From assembly GCF_003324565.1 (NCBI RefSeq), contig NZ_QOLA01000008.1, positions 1 through 64,000 on the forward strand: DNA of 64,000 bases, given 5' to 3'. This DNA is from Streptomyces sp. SDr-06. Its GTDB lineage: Bacteria > Actinomycetota > Actinomycetes > Streptomycetales > Streptomycetaceae. Each line of letters starts with the position of its first letter. Position 1 is the first letter of the stretch. The position numbers were made by a program, and so were the translations under genes. Positions 1 to 8,865 of the stretch are shown in pieces. The notes beneath the pieces are model-generated. The model did not search any database, was not told the DNA's origin, and saw only the letters and a list, made by a program, of their open reading frames with translations.

Positions 1-815
1 CCGACGTGGCCACCGACAACCCGATCCCGACCCCACCCTTCTGGGGCACCCGCGTCATCAAGGGCATCGGCCTCAAGGAATACGCCACCTGGCTCGACGA
101 AGACGCCCTCTTCAAAGGCCAGTGGGGGCTGAAGCAGGCCCGCGCGGGCGGCCCGAGCTATGAGGAGCTCGTCGAGACCGAGGGCAGGCCGCGGCTGCGC
201 GGCTGGCTGGAGCGGCTGCACACCCGCAACCTGCTGGAAGCGGCCGTCGTGCACGGCTACTTCCCCTGTGTCTCCAAGGGCGACGACTTGATCATCCTCG
301 GCGAGGACGGCTCGGAGCGCACCCGGTTCACCTTCCCGCGCCAGCATCGCGGGCGCCGGCTGTGCCTGGCGGACTTCTTCCGCCCGGAGGACTCCGGCGA
401 GGTGGACGTGGTCGGCCTCCAGGTGGTCACCGTCGGCTCGAAGATCGGTGAGGCCACGGCCGAGCTCTTCGAGGCCAACTCCTACCGCGACTACCTCGAA
501 CTGCACGGCCTGTCCGTCCAGTTGGCCGAAGCGCTCGCCGAGTACTGGCACGCCCGGGTCCGCTCCGAGCTCGGCTTCGCCGGTGAGGACCCCTCCGACG
601 TCGAGGACATGTTCGCGCTGAAGTACCGCGGCGCGCGTTTCTCGCTCGGCTACGGCGCCTGCCCCGACCTGGAGGACCGGGCGAAGATCGCCGAGCTGCT
701 CGAACCGGAGCGGATCGGCGTGCACCTCTCCGAGGAGTTCCAGCTCCACCCCGAGCAGTCCACCGACGCCATCGTCATCCACCACCCCGAGGCCAAGTAC
801 TTCAACGCCCGCTGA
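1..815 (+). CDS. metH: Cobalamin-dependent methionine synthase MetH, C-terminal part (5' end outside window)
   Basis: Only the C-terminal ~270 residues are present; the frame is open to the window edge, so the apparent GTG at 6 is internal. The sequence matches the AdoMet-binding reactivation domain of MetH: a PPFWGTR opening, a motif near residues 210-225 with RFSLGYGACPDLEDR, and a histidine-rich end (IVIHHPEAKYF). In the family this domain binds S-adenosylmethionine and re-methylates oxidised cob(II)alamin so that the enzyme can again transfer methyl groups from methyltetrahydrofolate to homocysteine. The stop is followed 63 bases later by a large perfect palindrome that probably ends the transcript. 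Identification is firm; the catalytic and B12 domains cannot be seen here. Confidence 0.95.
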   Translation, partial: DVATDNPIPTPPFWGTRVIKGIGLKEYATWLDEDALFKGQWGLKQARAGGPSYEELVETEGRPRLRGWLERLHTRNLLEAAVVHGYFPCVSKGDDLIILGEDGSERTRFTFPRQHRGRRLCLADFFRPEDSGEVDVVGLQVVTVGSKIGEATAELFEANSYRDYLELHGLSVQLAEALAEYWHARVRSELGFAGEDPSDVEDMFALKYRGARFSLGYGACPDLEDRAKIAELLEPERIGVHLSEEFQLHPEQSTDAIVIHHPEAKYFNAR

Positions 816-878
816 CCTCGCGCGGCGGAAAACTCAACGCGCGTCCAGCGGGCCGGACGTACACTGGTCGCCCAGTAG

Positions 879-918
879 AGGCCGGTCGCTCTTCCCAGCT
901 GGGAAGAGCGACCGGCCT
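879..918. terminator. 40-base perfect palindrome between metH and a HAD gene
   Basis: Two 20-base arms (879-898 and 899-918) are exact reverse complements meeting at AGCT, so the loop is minimal. It lies 64 bases after the metH stop and 25 bases before the next start codon. A run of TTCTC follows rather than a T-tract. It most likely acts as the metH terminator, but being inside the next gene's leader it could also be a cruciform or operator. Confidence 0.6.
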
Positions 919-943
919 TCTCGTCCCTCCAGGAGGTGTGCCG

Positions 944-1684
944 ATGACCAGTACGGTCCCCGCAGCCGTCACCCAGCCCCAGACCCTCGGCCCCGTTCGA
1001 GCGGGGCAGGCGCCCACGGTCGACCGCTCCGCCCTCCAGGCCGTCCTCCTCGACATGGACGGCACCCTGGTCGACACCGAGGGCTTCTGGTGGGACGCCG
1101 AGCGGGAGGTCTTCGCGGACCTCGGGCACACGCTGGAGGACTCGTGGCGGGACGTGGTCGTCGGCGGTCCGATGACGCGCAGCGCGGGCTTCCTCATCGA
1201 GGCGACCGGCGCCGCCATCACCCTGGCCGAGCTGACCGTACTGCTCAACGAGCGCTTCGAGGAGCGGATCACCCGTGGCGTGCCGCTGATGCCCGGGGCC
1301 GCCCGGCTGCTCCGCGAGCTCGCCACCCACAACATTCCCACCGCCCTGGTCTCCGCCTCGCACCGCCGCATCATCGACAAGGTCGTACGCTCGCTCGGCC
1401 CGGCCAACTTCGCGCTGACCGTCGCGGGCGACGAGGTGGCCCGCACCAAGCCGCACCCCGACCCGTACCTGCTCGCGGCCCGCGGGCTGGGCGCGGAGCC
1501 CGGCCGGTGCGCGGTCGTGGAGGACACCGCGACCGGCGTCGCGGCGGCCGAGGCGGCGGGCTGCCGCGTGGTCGCGGTGCCGTCCGTGGCGCCCATCGCG
1601 GAGGCCGAGGGCCGGGTTGTGGTCGACTCCCTCGAACAGGTCGACCTGGCCTTTCTGCGCACCCTGATCACGCCGGTGAACTGA
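944..1684 (+). CDS. HAD superfamily hydrolase, beta-phosphoglucomutase-like
   Basis: A 246-residue cytosolic HAD phosphatase of subfamily IA. Motif I is DMDGTLVDTEG with the nucleophile D38 and acid D40, motif II is ALVSASHRR, and the end carries KPHPDPYL and the VVEDTATGV loop binding Mg2+. A helical cap lies between motifs I and II, as in beta-phosphoglucomutase and small sugar-phosphate phosphatases. I chose ATG 944 rather than GTG 938 because AGGAGG at 931-936 is seven bases upstream of the ATG. The gene stands alone after the metH terminator. The substrate cannot be deduced; sugar phosphates are the usual class. Confidence 0.88.
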   Translation: MTSTVPAAVTQPQTLGPVRAGQAPTVDRSALQAVLLDMDGTLVDTEGFWWDAEREVFADLGHTLEDSWRDVVVGGPMTRSAGFLIEATGAAITLAELTVLLNERFEERITRGVPLMPGAARLLRELATHNIPTALVSASHRRIIDKVVRSLGPANFALTVAGDEVARTKPHPDPYLLAARGLGAEPGRCAVVEDTATGVAAAEAAGCRVVAVPSVAPIAEAEGRVVVDSLEQVDLAFLRTLITPVN

Positions 1685-2174
1685 CTCGGGCACCGAGCGT
1701 GGGCCGTTGAATGCGAAGGAAACTCATCGCAGCCGCGCGTTCATTTTCCGTGACCCCCCGCACAGCGAATTCACACCCTGTCAAAGGGGGCCCGGTGGTG
1801 ACGTTCGTCACCCGACAGGGGGTCGACAGGAGCTCCTCAGGGCCCCTGCGGACCCCTTGAGGGCACCCTTGTGTCCCGTTTGGTGATCCGGTGTACGAAT
1901 CATTCCGGTACCCCGATATCGGTACGCCGGTATTGAGGCGGACGGTTTGATTCCCGGTGCACCAGAGCCAGTTCCAGCTTTTCGCACGGCGCGCACTAAT
2001 CTCATCCGAGAACTTCGCCGCACCCTCATCTGCCCCGCCGCCCACCCAGCGAACGGGAGCGCAGGTCCGATCGCACATACCCGGCCCGATCGCCCCGCCC
2101 CGAACGGGCGGACGCGGTGGAGTGTCCCGTACACAGCTGTACCCCAAAGTGCCGGACAAGGGAGATCGTCCAGG
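1685..2174. other. 490-base intergenic region, no convincing gene
   Basis: No open frame here has Streptomyces-like codon use with a ribosome site. It contains short inverted repeats (GGTGACG/TCACC around 1794-1811 and the 10-base palindrome CCGATATCGG near 1912) and a locally lower GC stretch about 1880-1950 that could hold the promoter of the binding-protein gene. Nothing more specific can be supported. Confidence 0.5.
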
Positions 2175-3776
2175 ATGAACCGCAAGACTTTGGTGCTGCC
2201 GGCCGTAGTGGGCCTGCTCGCTCCCGTACTCGCCGCCTGCGGCGGATCGGAGAGCGGAGGAGACGGCGGCAAGACCATCGTCGTGGGCACCACGGACCAG
2301 TTCGTGGCGACCAAGGACGCCCCTGCCCCCTTCGATCCGGCACATGCCTATGAGACGGGCATCTGGAACGTGATGCGGCAGACCACGCAGTCGCTGGTCC
2401 GCGTTCCGCGCGGCGGCGGCCTGCCCGTCCCCGACGCGGCCTCCTCCTGCAACTTCACCGACAAGGAGAACGAGAGCTACCGCTGCACGCTGCGCAGCGG
2501 CCTCGAGTTCTCCGACGGCACCAAGGTGACCGCGGAGGACGTCAAGTACTCCATCCAGCGCGTGCTCGCCATCAAGGACGACAACGGCCCCTCCGGTCTC
2601 CTCGACAACATCGACACCATGGAGACCAAGGGCGACGCCGAGATCGTCTTCCACCTGAAGACGCCGGACGCCACCTTCCCGTACAAGCTCGCCACTCCCG
2701 CCGCGGGCATCGTGCAGAAGGACAAGTACCAGCCGAAGAAGCTGCGCGACGGCTTCGAGATGGACGGCTCCGGTCCGTACAAGATGACGGCCGAGACCAA
2801 GGGCGAGCAGGCGGTCAAGTTCACCTTCACCAAGAACCCGAACTACAAGGGTGACGTGAAGCTTGCCAACGACAAGGTGGAGCTGCGCTCCTTCCCGACC
2901 GCCGAGGCCATGGGCACCGCCCTGGCCAAGGGCGAGATCGACATGATGACCCGCGCCATGACGCCGGGGCAGATCCAGCAGATGCAAGTCAGCCCCAGCA
3001 AGGACGTCAACCTCGTCGAGATGCCGGGTCTGGAGATCCGCTACCTGGGCTTCAACACGGACGACCCGTCGGTGAAGAACAAGGCCGTGCGCCAGGCGCT
3101 GGCCCAGTCCATCGACCGCGGTTCGCTGGTGAGCAAGGTGTACGGGCAGACGGCCGAGCCGCTGTACTCGCTGATCCCGACCTCGATCGCCGGGCACACC
3201 AACTCGTTCTTCAACAAGTACGGCGAGGCCAGCAAGGCCAAGGCGCAGTCCATCCTGAAGAGCGCGAACGTCCAGACGCCCGTCAAGCTCACCCTCAACT
3301 ACACCAAGGACCACTACGGTTCGATCACCGAGGACGAGTTCAAGAACCTGTCGGCGCAGCTGAACGCGACCGGCCTGTTCAACACCACCGTCCAGGGCAC
3401 CGAGTGGTCGAAGTTCCGCCCGGCCCAGAAGAAGGGCGAGTACGCGGTCTACGGCCTCGGCTGGTTCCCCGACTTCCCGGACCCGGACAACTTCGTCGCG
3501 CCGTTCTTCGGCAAGGACAACTTCCTCAACACCCCGTACGCCAACGGTGACATCCGCGACCAGCTGATCCCGGCCTCGCGCGTGGCGGCCGACCGCAACC
3601 AGGCGGCCAAGTCGTTCGAGCAGATCCAGGACATCGTCGCCAACGACGTCCCGGTCATCCCGCTGTGGCAGGGCAAGCAGTACGTCGCCGCCCGCAGCGA
3701 CATCACCGGCACCGAGTGGGCCATCAACTCCTCGTCCGACCTCCAGCTCTGGGAGCTGGCGCGAGGCAAGAAGTAA
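2175..3776 (+). CDS. Family 5 extracellular solute-binding lipoprotein (peptide/oligopeptide type)
   Basis: 533 residues. A lipoprotein signal peptide ends at the lipobox LAAC with the acylated Cys22, so the mature protein is anchored outside the membrane. The body follows the SBP_bac_5 (OppA/DppA) pattern: LRSGLEFSDGTKVTAEDVKY near residues 115-134, a two-lobe layout, and the typical late FPDFPDPDNF and LPVIPLWQG-like segments. Such proteins capture peptides or similar solutes for an ABC importer, but no permease or ATPase gene is adjacent. ATG 2175 was chosen because it starts the signal peptide and has GGAGAT and CAGG upstream. The next gene is a clear paralogue, so this is a tandem duplication. 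Confidence 0.92.
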   Translation: MNRKTLVLPAVVGLLAPVLAACGGSESGGDGGKTIVVGTTDQFVATKDAPAPFDPAHAYETGIWNVMRQTTQSLVRVPRGGGLPVPDAASSCNFTDKENESYRCTLRSGLEFSDGTKVTAEDVKYSIQRVLAIKDDNGPSGLLDNIDTMETKGDAEIVFHLKTPDATFPYKLATPAAGIVQKDKYQPKKLRDGFEMDGSGPYKMTAETKGEQAVKFTFTKNPNYKGDVKLANDKVELRSFPTAEAMGTALAKGEIDMMTRAMTPGQIQQMQVSPSKDVNLVEMPGLEIRYLGFNTDDPSVKNKAVRQALAQSIDRGSLVSKVYGQTAEPLYSLIPTSIAGHTNSFFNKYGEASKAKAQSILKSANVQTPVKLTLNYTKDHYGSITEDEFKNLSAQLNATGLFNTTVQGTEWSKFRPAQKKGEYAVYGLGWFPDFPDPDNFVAPFFGKDNFLNTPYANGDIRDQLIPASRVAADRNQAAKSFEQIQDIVANDVPVIPLWQGKQYVAARSDITGTEWAINSSSDLQLWELARGKK

Positions 3777-3847
3777 CGCACGACCCGGCCGCGATCACTT
3801 CCGTGCCGGCCAGTAATTCCGTAAGCAGGACTGTGAGGCACGTGCAC

Positions 3848-5437
3848 GTGAACATCCGGAACCGATGGCTGACGGCCCCTCTCGCGGCGGGCGTCGCGGC
3901 CGGTCTCCTGAGCGGCTGCGGTACCCAGCAGAGCGGCGGCGCCGCGTCCGGCGGCGGTTCGGTGGTCATGGGGATGTCCGACGACATCCTGGCCACCGAC
4001 CCCGCCTCCGGCTACGACCCGGGCTCGTGGCTGCTGTTCAACAACGTCTTCCAGTCCCTGCTCAGCTTCCCCAAGGGAAGCTCGACGCCGCAGCCCGAGG
4101 CCGCCGAGGCGTGCGGCTTCGACAAGGGCGGCTCCACCGTCTACCGCTGCACGCTGCGGCCGGGCCTCACCTTCAGCAACGGCGACAAGCTCACCTCGCA
4201 GGACGTCAAGTACTCCTTCGAGCGCGTGCTGAAGATCAACGACCCCAATGGTCCGGCGCCGATGCTCGCCACCCTGGGCAAGGTCGACACCCCGGACCCG
4301 AAGACGGTCGTCTTCCACCTCAAGGTCCCGGACGCCACCTTCCCCAGCAAGATCGCCTCCGGTGCGGGCTCGATCGTCGACCACGCGGAGTACCCGGCCG
4401 ACAAGCTCCGCACCGACGGCAAGGCGATCGGCTCCGGCGTCTACAAGCTGGACTCCTTCGGTGAGAAGCAGGCCGTCTTCTCGGTCAACTCCTCCTACGA
4501 GGGCACGGTCAAGGCCAAGAACTCCGGCCTGACCCTCAAGCTCTTCCAGGGCGACCAGAAGGGCCTGGCCGCCGCCCTGAACAAGGGCGACATCGACCTC
4601 GCCTACCGAGGCCTCACCGCGAAGGACACCGCGGCCCTGCAGAGTTCGGCAACCGCCGGGAAGAAGGGCGTCGACGTCATCGAGGGCACCAGCGCCGAGG
4701 TCCAGGACCTGGTCTTCAACATGAAGGACCCGGTCGCGGGCAAGATCGGGGTGCGCAAGGCCATCGCCTATCTCGTCGACCGCGAGGCCCTGGTGCGCGA
4801 CGTCTACTCGTCCACCGCGAGCCCGCTGTACTCGGTCATACCGAGCGGCATCACCGCCCACAGCACCGCCCTGTTCGACCAGTACGGCGGCACCCCCCAG
4901 CCCGCCAAGGCGAAGGCGGCGCTGCACTCGGCGGGCATCACCGGCAAGGTGAAGCTGACGCTGTGGTCCACCCCCAGCCGCTACGGCCCGTCCACCGACG
5001 ACGAGTTGAAGGCCCTCGCGGGCCAGCTCAACGCGAGCGGACTGTTCGACGCGGACGTGAAGTCGGTCGAGTTCAAGCAGTACGAGAAGGACATCGAGGC
5101 CGGGAAGTACGGCGTCTACGTGAAGGGCTGGGTGCCGGACTACCCGGACCCGGACAACTTCACCCTGCCGTTCTTCGGCAAGGGCAACGTGCTGTCCAAC
5201 AGCTACACGAACAAGCAGATCACCGACGAGATCCTGCCGGCGACCTCGGCCACCGCCGACCGCTCGGCCACCGAGGCCGACTTCGGCAGGCTCCAGGACA
5301 TCGTGGCCGACGAACTCCCGGTCCTGCCGCTGTGGCAGGGCAAGCAGTACGCGGTCGCGCGGACCGGCATCACCGGCCTGGAGTGGACCCTGGACGCGTC
5401 CACGGTCTTCCGTTTCTGGGAGATCAAGAAGGGCTGA
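3848..5437 (+). CDS. Family 5 extracellular solute-binding lipoprotein, paralogue of the preceding gene
   Basis: 529 residues with a lipobox LLSGC (Cys24). It aligns with the upstream protein over its whole length: LRPGLTFSNGDKLTSQDVKY corresponds to the same block in the neighbour, as does the YPDPDNFTLPFFGKGN segment near the C-terminus. GTG 3848 is preferred over GTG 3842 because TGAGG (3834-3838) is then nine bases upstream. It lies 71 bases after the first gene, probably in the same transcript, and ends before a strong hairpin. Both proteins presumably feed permeases encoded elsewhere or act as ligand sensors; that is inference. Confidence 0.92.
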   Translation: MNIRNRWLTAPLAAGVAAGLLSGCGTQQSGGAASGGGSVVMGMSDDILATDPASGYDPGSWLLFNNVFQSLLSFPKGSSTPQPEAAEACGFDKGGSTVYRCTLRPGLTFSNGDKLTSQDVKYSFERVLKINDPNGPAPMLATLGKVDTPDPKTVVFHLKVPDATFPSKIASGAGSIVDHAEYPADKLRTDGKAIGSGVYKLDSFGEKQAVFSVNSSYEGTVKAKNSGLTLKLFQGDQKGLAAALNKGDIDLAYRGLTAKDTAALQSSATAGKKGVDVIEGTSAEVQDLVFNMKDPVAGKIGVRKAIAYLVDREALVRDVYSSTASPLYSVIPSGITAHSTALFDQYGGTPQPAKAKAALHSAGITGKVKLTLWSTPSRYGPSTDDELKALAGQLNASGLFDADVKSVEFKQYEKDIEAGKYGVYVKGWVPDYPDPDNFTLPFFGKGNVLSNSYTNKQITDEILPATSATADRSATEADFGRLQDIVADELPVLPLWQGKQYAVARTGITGLEWTLDASTVFRFWEIKKG

Positions 5438-5446
5438 GCCGAGTGA

Positions 5447-5487
5447 CCCCTGGCGGCCGGCCGAGTCGACACCGGCCCCGCCAGGGG
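5447..5487. terminator. Hairpin terminator after the binding-protein pair
   Basis: A 10-base-pair GC-rich stem (5447-5456 with 5478-5487) begins 10 bases after the stop. Inner CCGG repeats extend it. No T-run follows, as is usual in high-GC actinomycetes. Confidence 0.6.
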
Positions 5488-5679
5488 CACGGGCTGTGAT
5501 CATGTGCGGCTCTGCCGCGTGGCCGCGAGGGCGGGTGCCGTCGGCCCCACCCGGGACGCGGAGAACTGCGCGACCAGCCACGCACGGCACGCACTGGACG
5601 CACAGACGAAGCCCCTCCGGCCCTTGAGGAGCCCGGGTCGAGGAACGGAGCCCCCGGTGCCTCAGGGAGCCACCCCGCC

Positions 5680-6351
5680 CTACTGGGCGCCCGGCCGGAC
5701 CAGCCCGCTCTCGTACGCGTACACCGCCGCCTGCACCCGGTCGCGCAGCCCGAGCTTCGTCAGCACGTGCCCCACGTGCGTCTTGACCGTCGTCTCGCTG
5801 ACGAACAGATCCGCCGCGATCTCCGCGTTGGAAAGACCGCGCGCCACCAGCTTCAGGACCTCGACCTCGCGGTCGGTCAGCGTGTGCAGCGTGTCCGGGA
5901 CGGGCTCCTCGCCGGACGGCAGGTGGTCGGCGTACTTGTCGAGGAGGCGGCGCGTGATCGACGGCGCCAGCATCGCCTCGCCGGCCGCGACCACCCGGAT
6001 CGCCTGGACCAGCTCATGGGCGGGCGCGTCCTTCAGAAGGAAGCCGCTGGCCCCCGCCTTGAGCGCCTCCACCACGTACTCGTCGAGGTCGAAGGTGGTC
6101 AGGACGAGCACCTTCGCCGGGCCGTCCTTGCCCGGCCCGCTGATCTGCCGGGTCGCCTCGACCCCGTCCATCCGGGGCATCCGGATGTCCATCAGGACCA
6201 CGTCGGGCTGGAGCGCCCGCACCTGATCGAGGGCCTGGAGACCGTCACCGGCCTCGCCGACCACCGCGATGTCCTGCTCGGCCTCCAGGATCATCCGGAA
6301 ACCGGTGCGCAGCAGCGGCTGGTCGTCGACCAGTAGGACGCGGATCGCCAC
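5680..6351 (-). CDS. NarL/FixJ-family response regulator (orphan)
   Basis: 223 residues. The receiver domain occupies about residues 1-120 with the acidic pair D9-D10, the phosphoacceptor D55 in MDIRMP and a conserved Lys in GFLLKDAP. A LuxR-type helix-turn-helix follows (about 155-220; LTDREVEVLKLVARGLSNAEIA, VSETTVKTHV). The GTG start has GAGGAG six bases upstream. The usual partner, a membrane histidine kinase, is not adjacent on either side, so the signal is unknown. The nuclease gene upstream on the same strand is 129 bases away and probably a separate unit. Confidence 0.93.
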   Translation of the reverse strand: MAIRVLLVDDQPLLRTGFRMILEAEQDIAVVGEAGDGLQALDQVRALQPDVVLMDIRMPRMDGVEATRQISGPGKDGPAKVLVLTTFDLDEYVVEALKAGASGFLLKDAPAHELVQAIRVVAAGEAMLAPSITRRLLDKYADHLPSGEEPVPDTLHTLTDREVEVLKLVARGLSNAEIAADLFVSETTVKTHVGHVLTKLGLRDRVQAAVYAYESGLVRPGAQ

Positions 6352-6480
6352 GGGTACTCCTCATCAGGATTGCTGGACCGGGCCCATTCTGCCCTGCTCA
6401 CCGGTGGTGGGTGCGGCCGGGCGCGGGCCGGGGCGGCCGCCGCCGTGGGAGCGCCCCCGGCCGTCGGTCACCACCGGGAC

Positions 6481-7338
6481 TCAGCCTGCCGACTCCGGGG
6501 CCGGGGTGATGGACAGCGGGTATACCGGGGGAGTCCCGCCGAATTCGGGACAGACCGCCTGATGGTCGCACCAGCCGCACAGCTTCGTGGGCCGTGGCCG
6601 CCAGTCGCCCGTCTCGGTGGCGAGCCGGATCGCCTCCCACAGCGCGAGCAGCTTCCGCTCCACCTGCACCAGGTCCGCCTCGACCGGGTCGTACGTCAGC
6701 ACGTCGCCGCTGCCCAGGTACACCAGCTGGAGCCTGCGCGGCACGACCTGCTTCAGCCGCCACACGACCAGGGCGTAGAACTTCATCTGGAACAGCGCGC
6801 TCTCGGCGTATTCCGGCCGCGGGGCCTTGCCCGTCTTGTAGTCGACGATCCGCACCTCGCCGGTGGGTGCCACGTCGACCCGGTCGATCACCCCGCGCAG
6901 CCGCAGCCCCGACGCCAGCTCCGTCTCGACGAAGAACTCCCGCTCCACCGGCTCCAGCCGTGTCGGATCCTCCAGCGAGAACCAGCGCTCCACCAGCCGC
7001 TCGGCCTCGCCCAGCCACCGGGCGAGCCGCTCGCCCTCGGTGTCCTCGGCGAACAGCTCGGTCAGCTCCGGCTTCGACTCGAGCAGCCGGTCCCACTGCC
7101 CCGGGATCATCGACTTGGCGCGCGGCGCGGTGCGCTCGACGGCCGGGTCGTCGAAGAGCCGCTCCAGGACCGCGTGCACCAGGGTGCCGCGCGTGGCCGC
7201 CTCGCTCGGCTTCTCCGGCAGTCTGTCGATCACCCGGAACCGGTACAGCAGAGGGCACTGCATGAAGTCGTTCGCCCGCGACGGCGACAGCGACGTCGGC
7301 TGTTGTGCGGCCGCGGCCCCACCGGTGCTCGTACTCAT
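6481..7338 (-). CDS. RecB-family PD-(D/E)XK exonuclease with probable Fe-S cluster
   Basis: 285 residues from the ATG at 7338. The nuclease core is visible as LRGVIDRVDV followed by VRIVDYKTGK, giving the metal-binding Asp and the D-x-K pair of the PD-(D/E)XK fold. One cysteine near the N-terminus (DFMQCPLLYRF) and three near the C-terminus in the pattern C-x2-C-x5-C (CGWCDHQAVC) are spaced as in the 4Fe-4S nuclease domains of AddB and Cas4. This is a stand-alone nuclease domain without helicase, common in actinobacteria and annotated as RecB family. It is divergent from the M50 protease gene. A role in DNA repair is inferred from the family only. Confidence 0.88.
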   Translation of the reverse strand: MSTSTGGAAAAQQPTSLSPSRANDFMQCPLLYRFRVIDRLPEKPSEAATRGTLVHAVLERLFDDPAVERTAPRAKSMIPGQWDRLLESKPELTELFAEDTEGERLARWLGEAERLVERWFSLEDPTRLEPVEREFFVETELASGLRLRGVIDRVDVAPTGEVRIVDYKTGKAPRPEYAESALFQMKFYALVVWRLKQVVPRRLQLVYLGSGDVLTYDPVEADLVQVERKLLALWEAIRLATETGDWRPRPTKLCGWCDHQAVCPEFGGTPPVYPLSITPAPESAG

Positions 7339-7517
7339 GACACAGACCCTACGACCCGCCACTGACAGCGAGCGGAATACCATCGACGACAGGCGCCCTC
7401 ACCCTGCATGATCGTGACATCGCGCCATGCAGCGAACATTCGGCGGACGAGGAGAGTCCGGCCGGGGCACCGGGGGCACATTCCCCGGAGCAGGCATCGT
7501 ACCGACGAAGGGAACCC

Positions 7518-8774
7518 GTGGAAGACAGCGGCGAGAGCGGCAAGCGCGGGCGGCCGCGGTCCGGCGCGGAGGGCGACACCCCCGCCGCCGGTGGCGGCAA
7601 CGGGAAGCAGCCCCGGCCCGGCCCCGGCGGCGGGCTCCTGATGGGCCGCCCCTTCGGAGTGCCCGTCTATGTCGCCCCCAGCTGGTTCCTGGTCGCCGCC
7701 CTGATCACCTGGGTCTTCGGCGGCCAGCTGGACCGGGTGCTGCCCGAACTCGGTGCCGCCCGCTACCTCGTGTCCCTCTTCTTCGCGGTGGCCTTCTACG
7801 CCTCCGTCCTGGTCCACGAACTCGCCCACACGGTGGCGGCCCTCCGCTTCAGACTGCCGGTGCGCCGCATCCAGCTCCAGTTCTTCGGCGGCGTCTCCGA
7901 GATCGAGAAGGAGACCGAGACGCCGGGCCGCGAATTCGTCCTGGCCTTCGTCGGCCCGCTGCTCTCCCTGGTCCTGTCCGGCGTCTTCTACCTGGGCATG
8001 AAGGCCGTCGAACCGGGCACCGTGCCCGGCGTCCTGCTGGCCGGCCTGATGATCTCCAACCTCATCGTCGCCGGCTTCAACCTGCTGCCCGGCCTCCCGC
8101 TCGACGGCGGCCGCATGCTCCGCGCCGTCGTCTGGAAGATCACCGGCAAGCCCATGAGCGGCACCGTGGCCGCCGCCTGGGTCGGCCGCGCCCTCGCCGT
8201 CACCGTCCTCATCGGCCTGCCGATGCTGACCCAGACCGGCGTGCTCGGGAACTCGCCCGACGAGGTCAGCGGCATGGACACCGTCACCGACGCGCTGCTC
8301 GCCGCCATCCTCGCCGCGATCATCTGGACCGGCGCGGGCAACAGCCTGCGCATGGCCCGGCTGCGCGAGCACCTTCCCGAGCTGCGTGCCCGAACCCTCA
8401 CCCGGCGCGCCGTCCCCGTCGAGTCCACCACCCCGCTCTCCGAGGCGCTGCGCCGCGCCAACGAGGCCGGCGCCCGCGCCCTGGTCGTCGTCGACGGGCA
8501 CGGCGACCCGACCGCCCTGGTCCGCGAGGCGGCCATCGTCGGCGTCCCCGAACACCGCCGCCCCTGGGTCGCCGTCAGCGGCCTCGCCCAGGACCTCACC
8601 GACGGCATGCGGGTGCCGGCCGAACTCGCCGGCGAGCCGCTCCTCGACCTCCTCCGGGCCACCCCCGCGACCGAGTACCTGGTCGTCGAGGAGACCGGGG
8701 AGATCTACGGAGTGCTGTCCGCGGCCGACGTGGAGAGGGCGTTCGTCGCGGCCATGGCACGGCCCGGCGCCTGA
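7518..8774 (+). CDS. M50 site-2-type membrane metalloprotease with CBS domains
   Basis: 418 residues, GTG start with GAAGGGA upstream. After a disordered, charged N-terminal stretch of about 40 residues come membrane helices with the zinc motif HELAH (H100, E101, H104) and the third ligand region NLLPGLPLDGGRM (D196). The C-terminal ~130 residues resemble a CBS pair, as in the Rip3/SpoIVFB-like group of intramembrane proteases. Such enzymes cut transmembrane substrates, often anti-sigma factors, and the CBS pair may sense nucleotides. In many actinobacteria this gene sits just upstream of the tRNA methyltransferase and the proteasomal ATPase, as here. The substrate is unknown. Confidence 0.9.
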   Translation: MEDSGESGKRGRPRSGAEGDTPAAGGGNGKQPRPGPGGGLLMGRPFGVPVYVAPSWFLVAALITWVFGGQLDRVLPELGAARYLVSLFFAVAFYASVLVHELAHTVAALRFRLPVRRIQLQFFGGVSEIEKETETPGREFVLAFVGPLLSLVLSGVFYLGMKAVEPGTVPGVLLAGLMISNLIVAGFNLLPGLPLDGGRMLRAVVWKITGKPMSGTVAAAWVGRALAVTVLIGLPMLTQTGVLGNSPDEVSGMDTVTDALLAAILAAIIWTGAGNSLRMARLREHLPELRARTLTRRAVPVESTTPLSEALRRANEAGARALVVVDGHGDPTALVREAAIVGVPEHRRPWVAVSGLAQDLTDGMRVPAELAGEPLLDLLRATPATEYLVVEETGEIYGVLSAADVERAFVAAMARPGA

Positions 8775-8865
8775 CGGCGTCCGGCGGCCCGCCGCCCACC
8801 GGCCTTGCCACCGGAGCGCGGCCGCCGTGGCGTTCGCGGCCTCGTACGGCCGGTACTCTGGTCGT

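Noticed and set aside
1957..2178. 73-codon plus-strand open frame in the first large intergenic region
   Set aside because: No ribosome site, Pro/Arg-rich composition, and it runs into the start of the binding-protein gene.
1668..3314. Long minus-strand open frame opposite the first binding-protein gene
   Set aside because: It is an antisense shadow of a high-GC coding region: composition is dominated by Leu/Val/Gly/His without domains, and the plus strand encodes a clear lipoprotein. The same applies to long antisense frames at 3449-5590, 28217-30595, 38311-39978 and 60293-63862.
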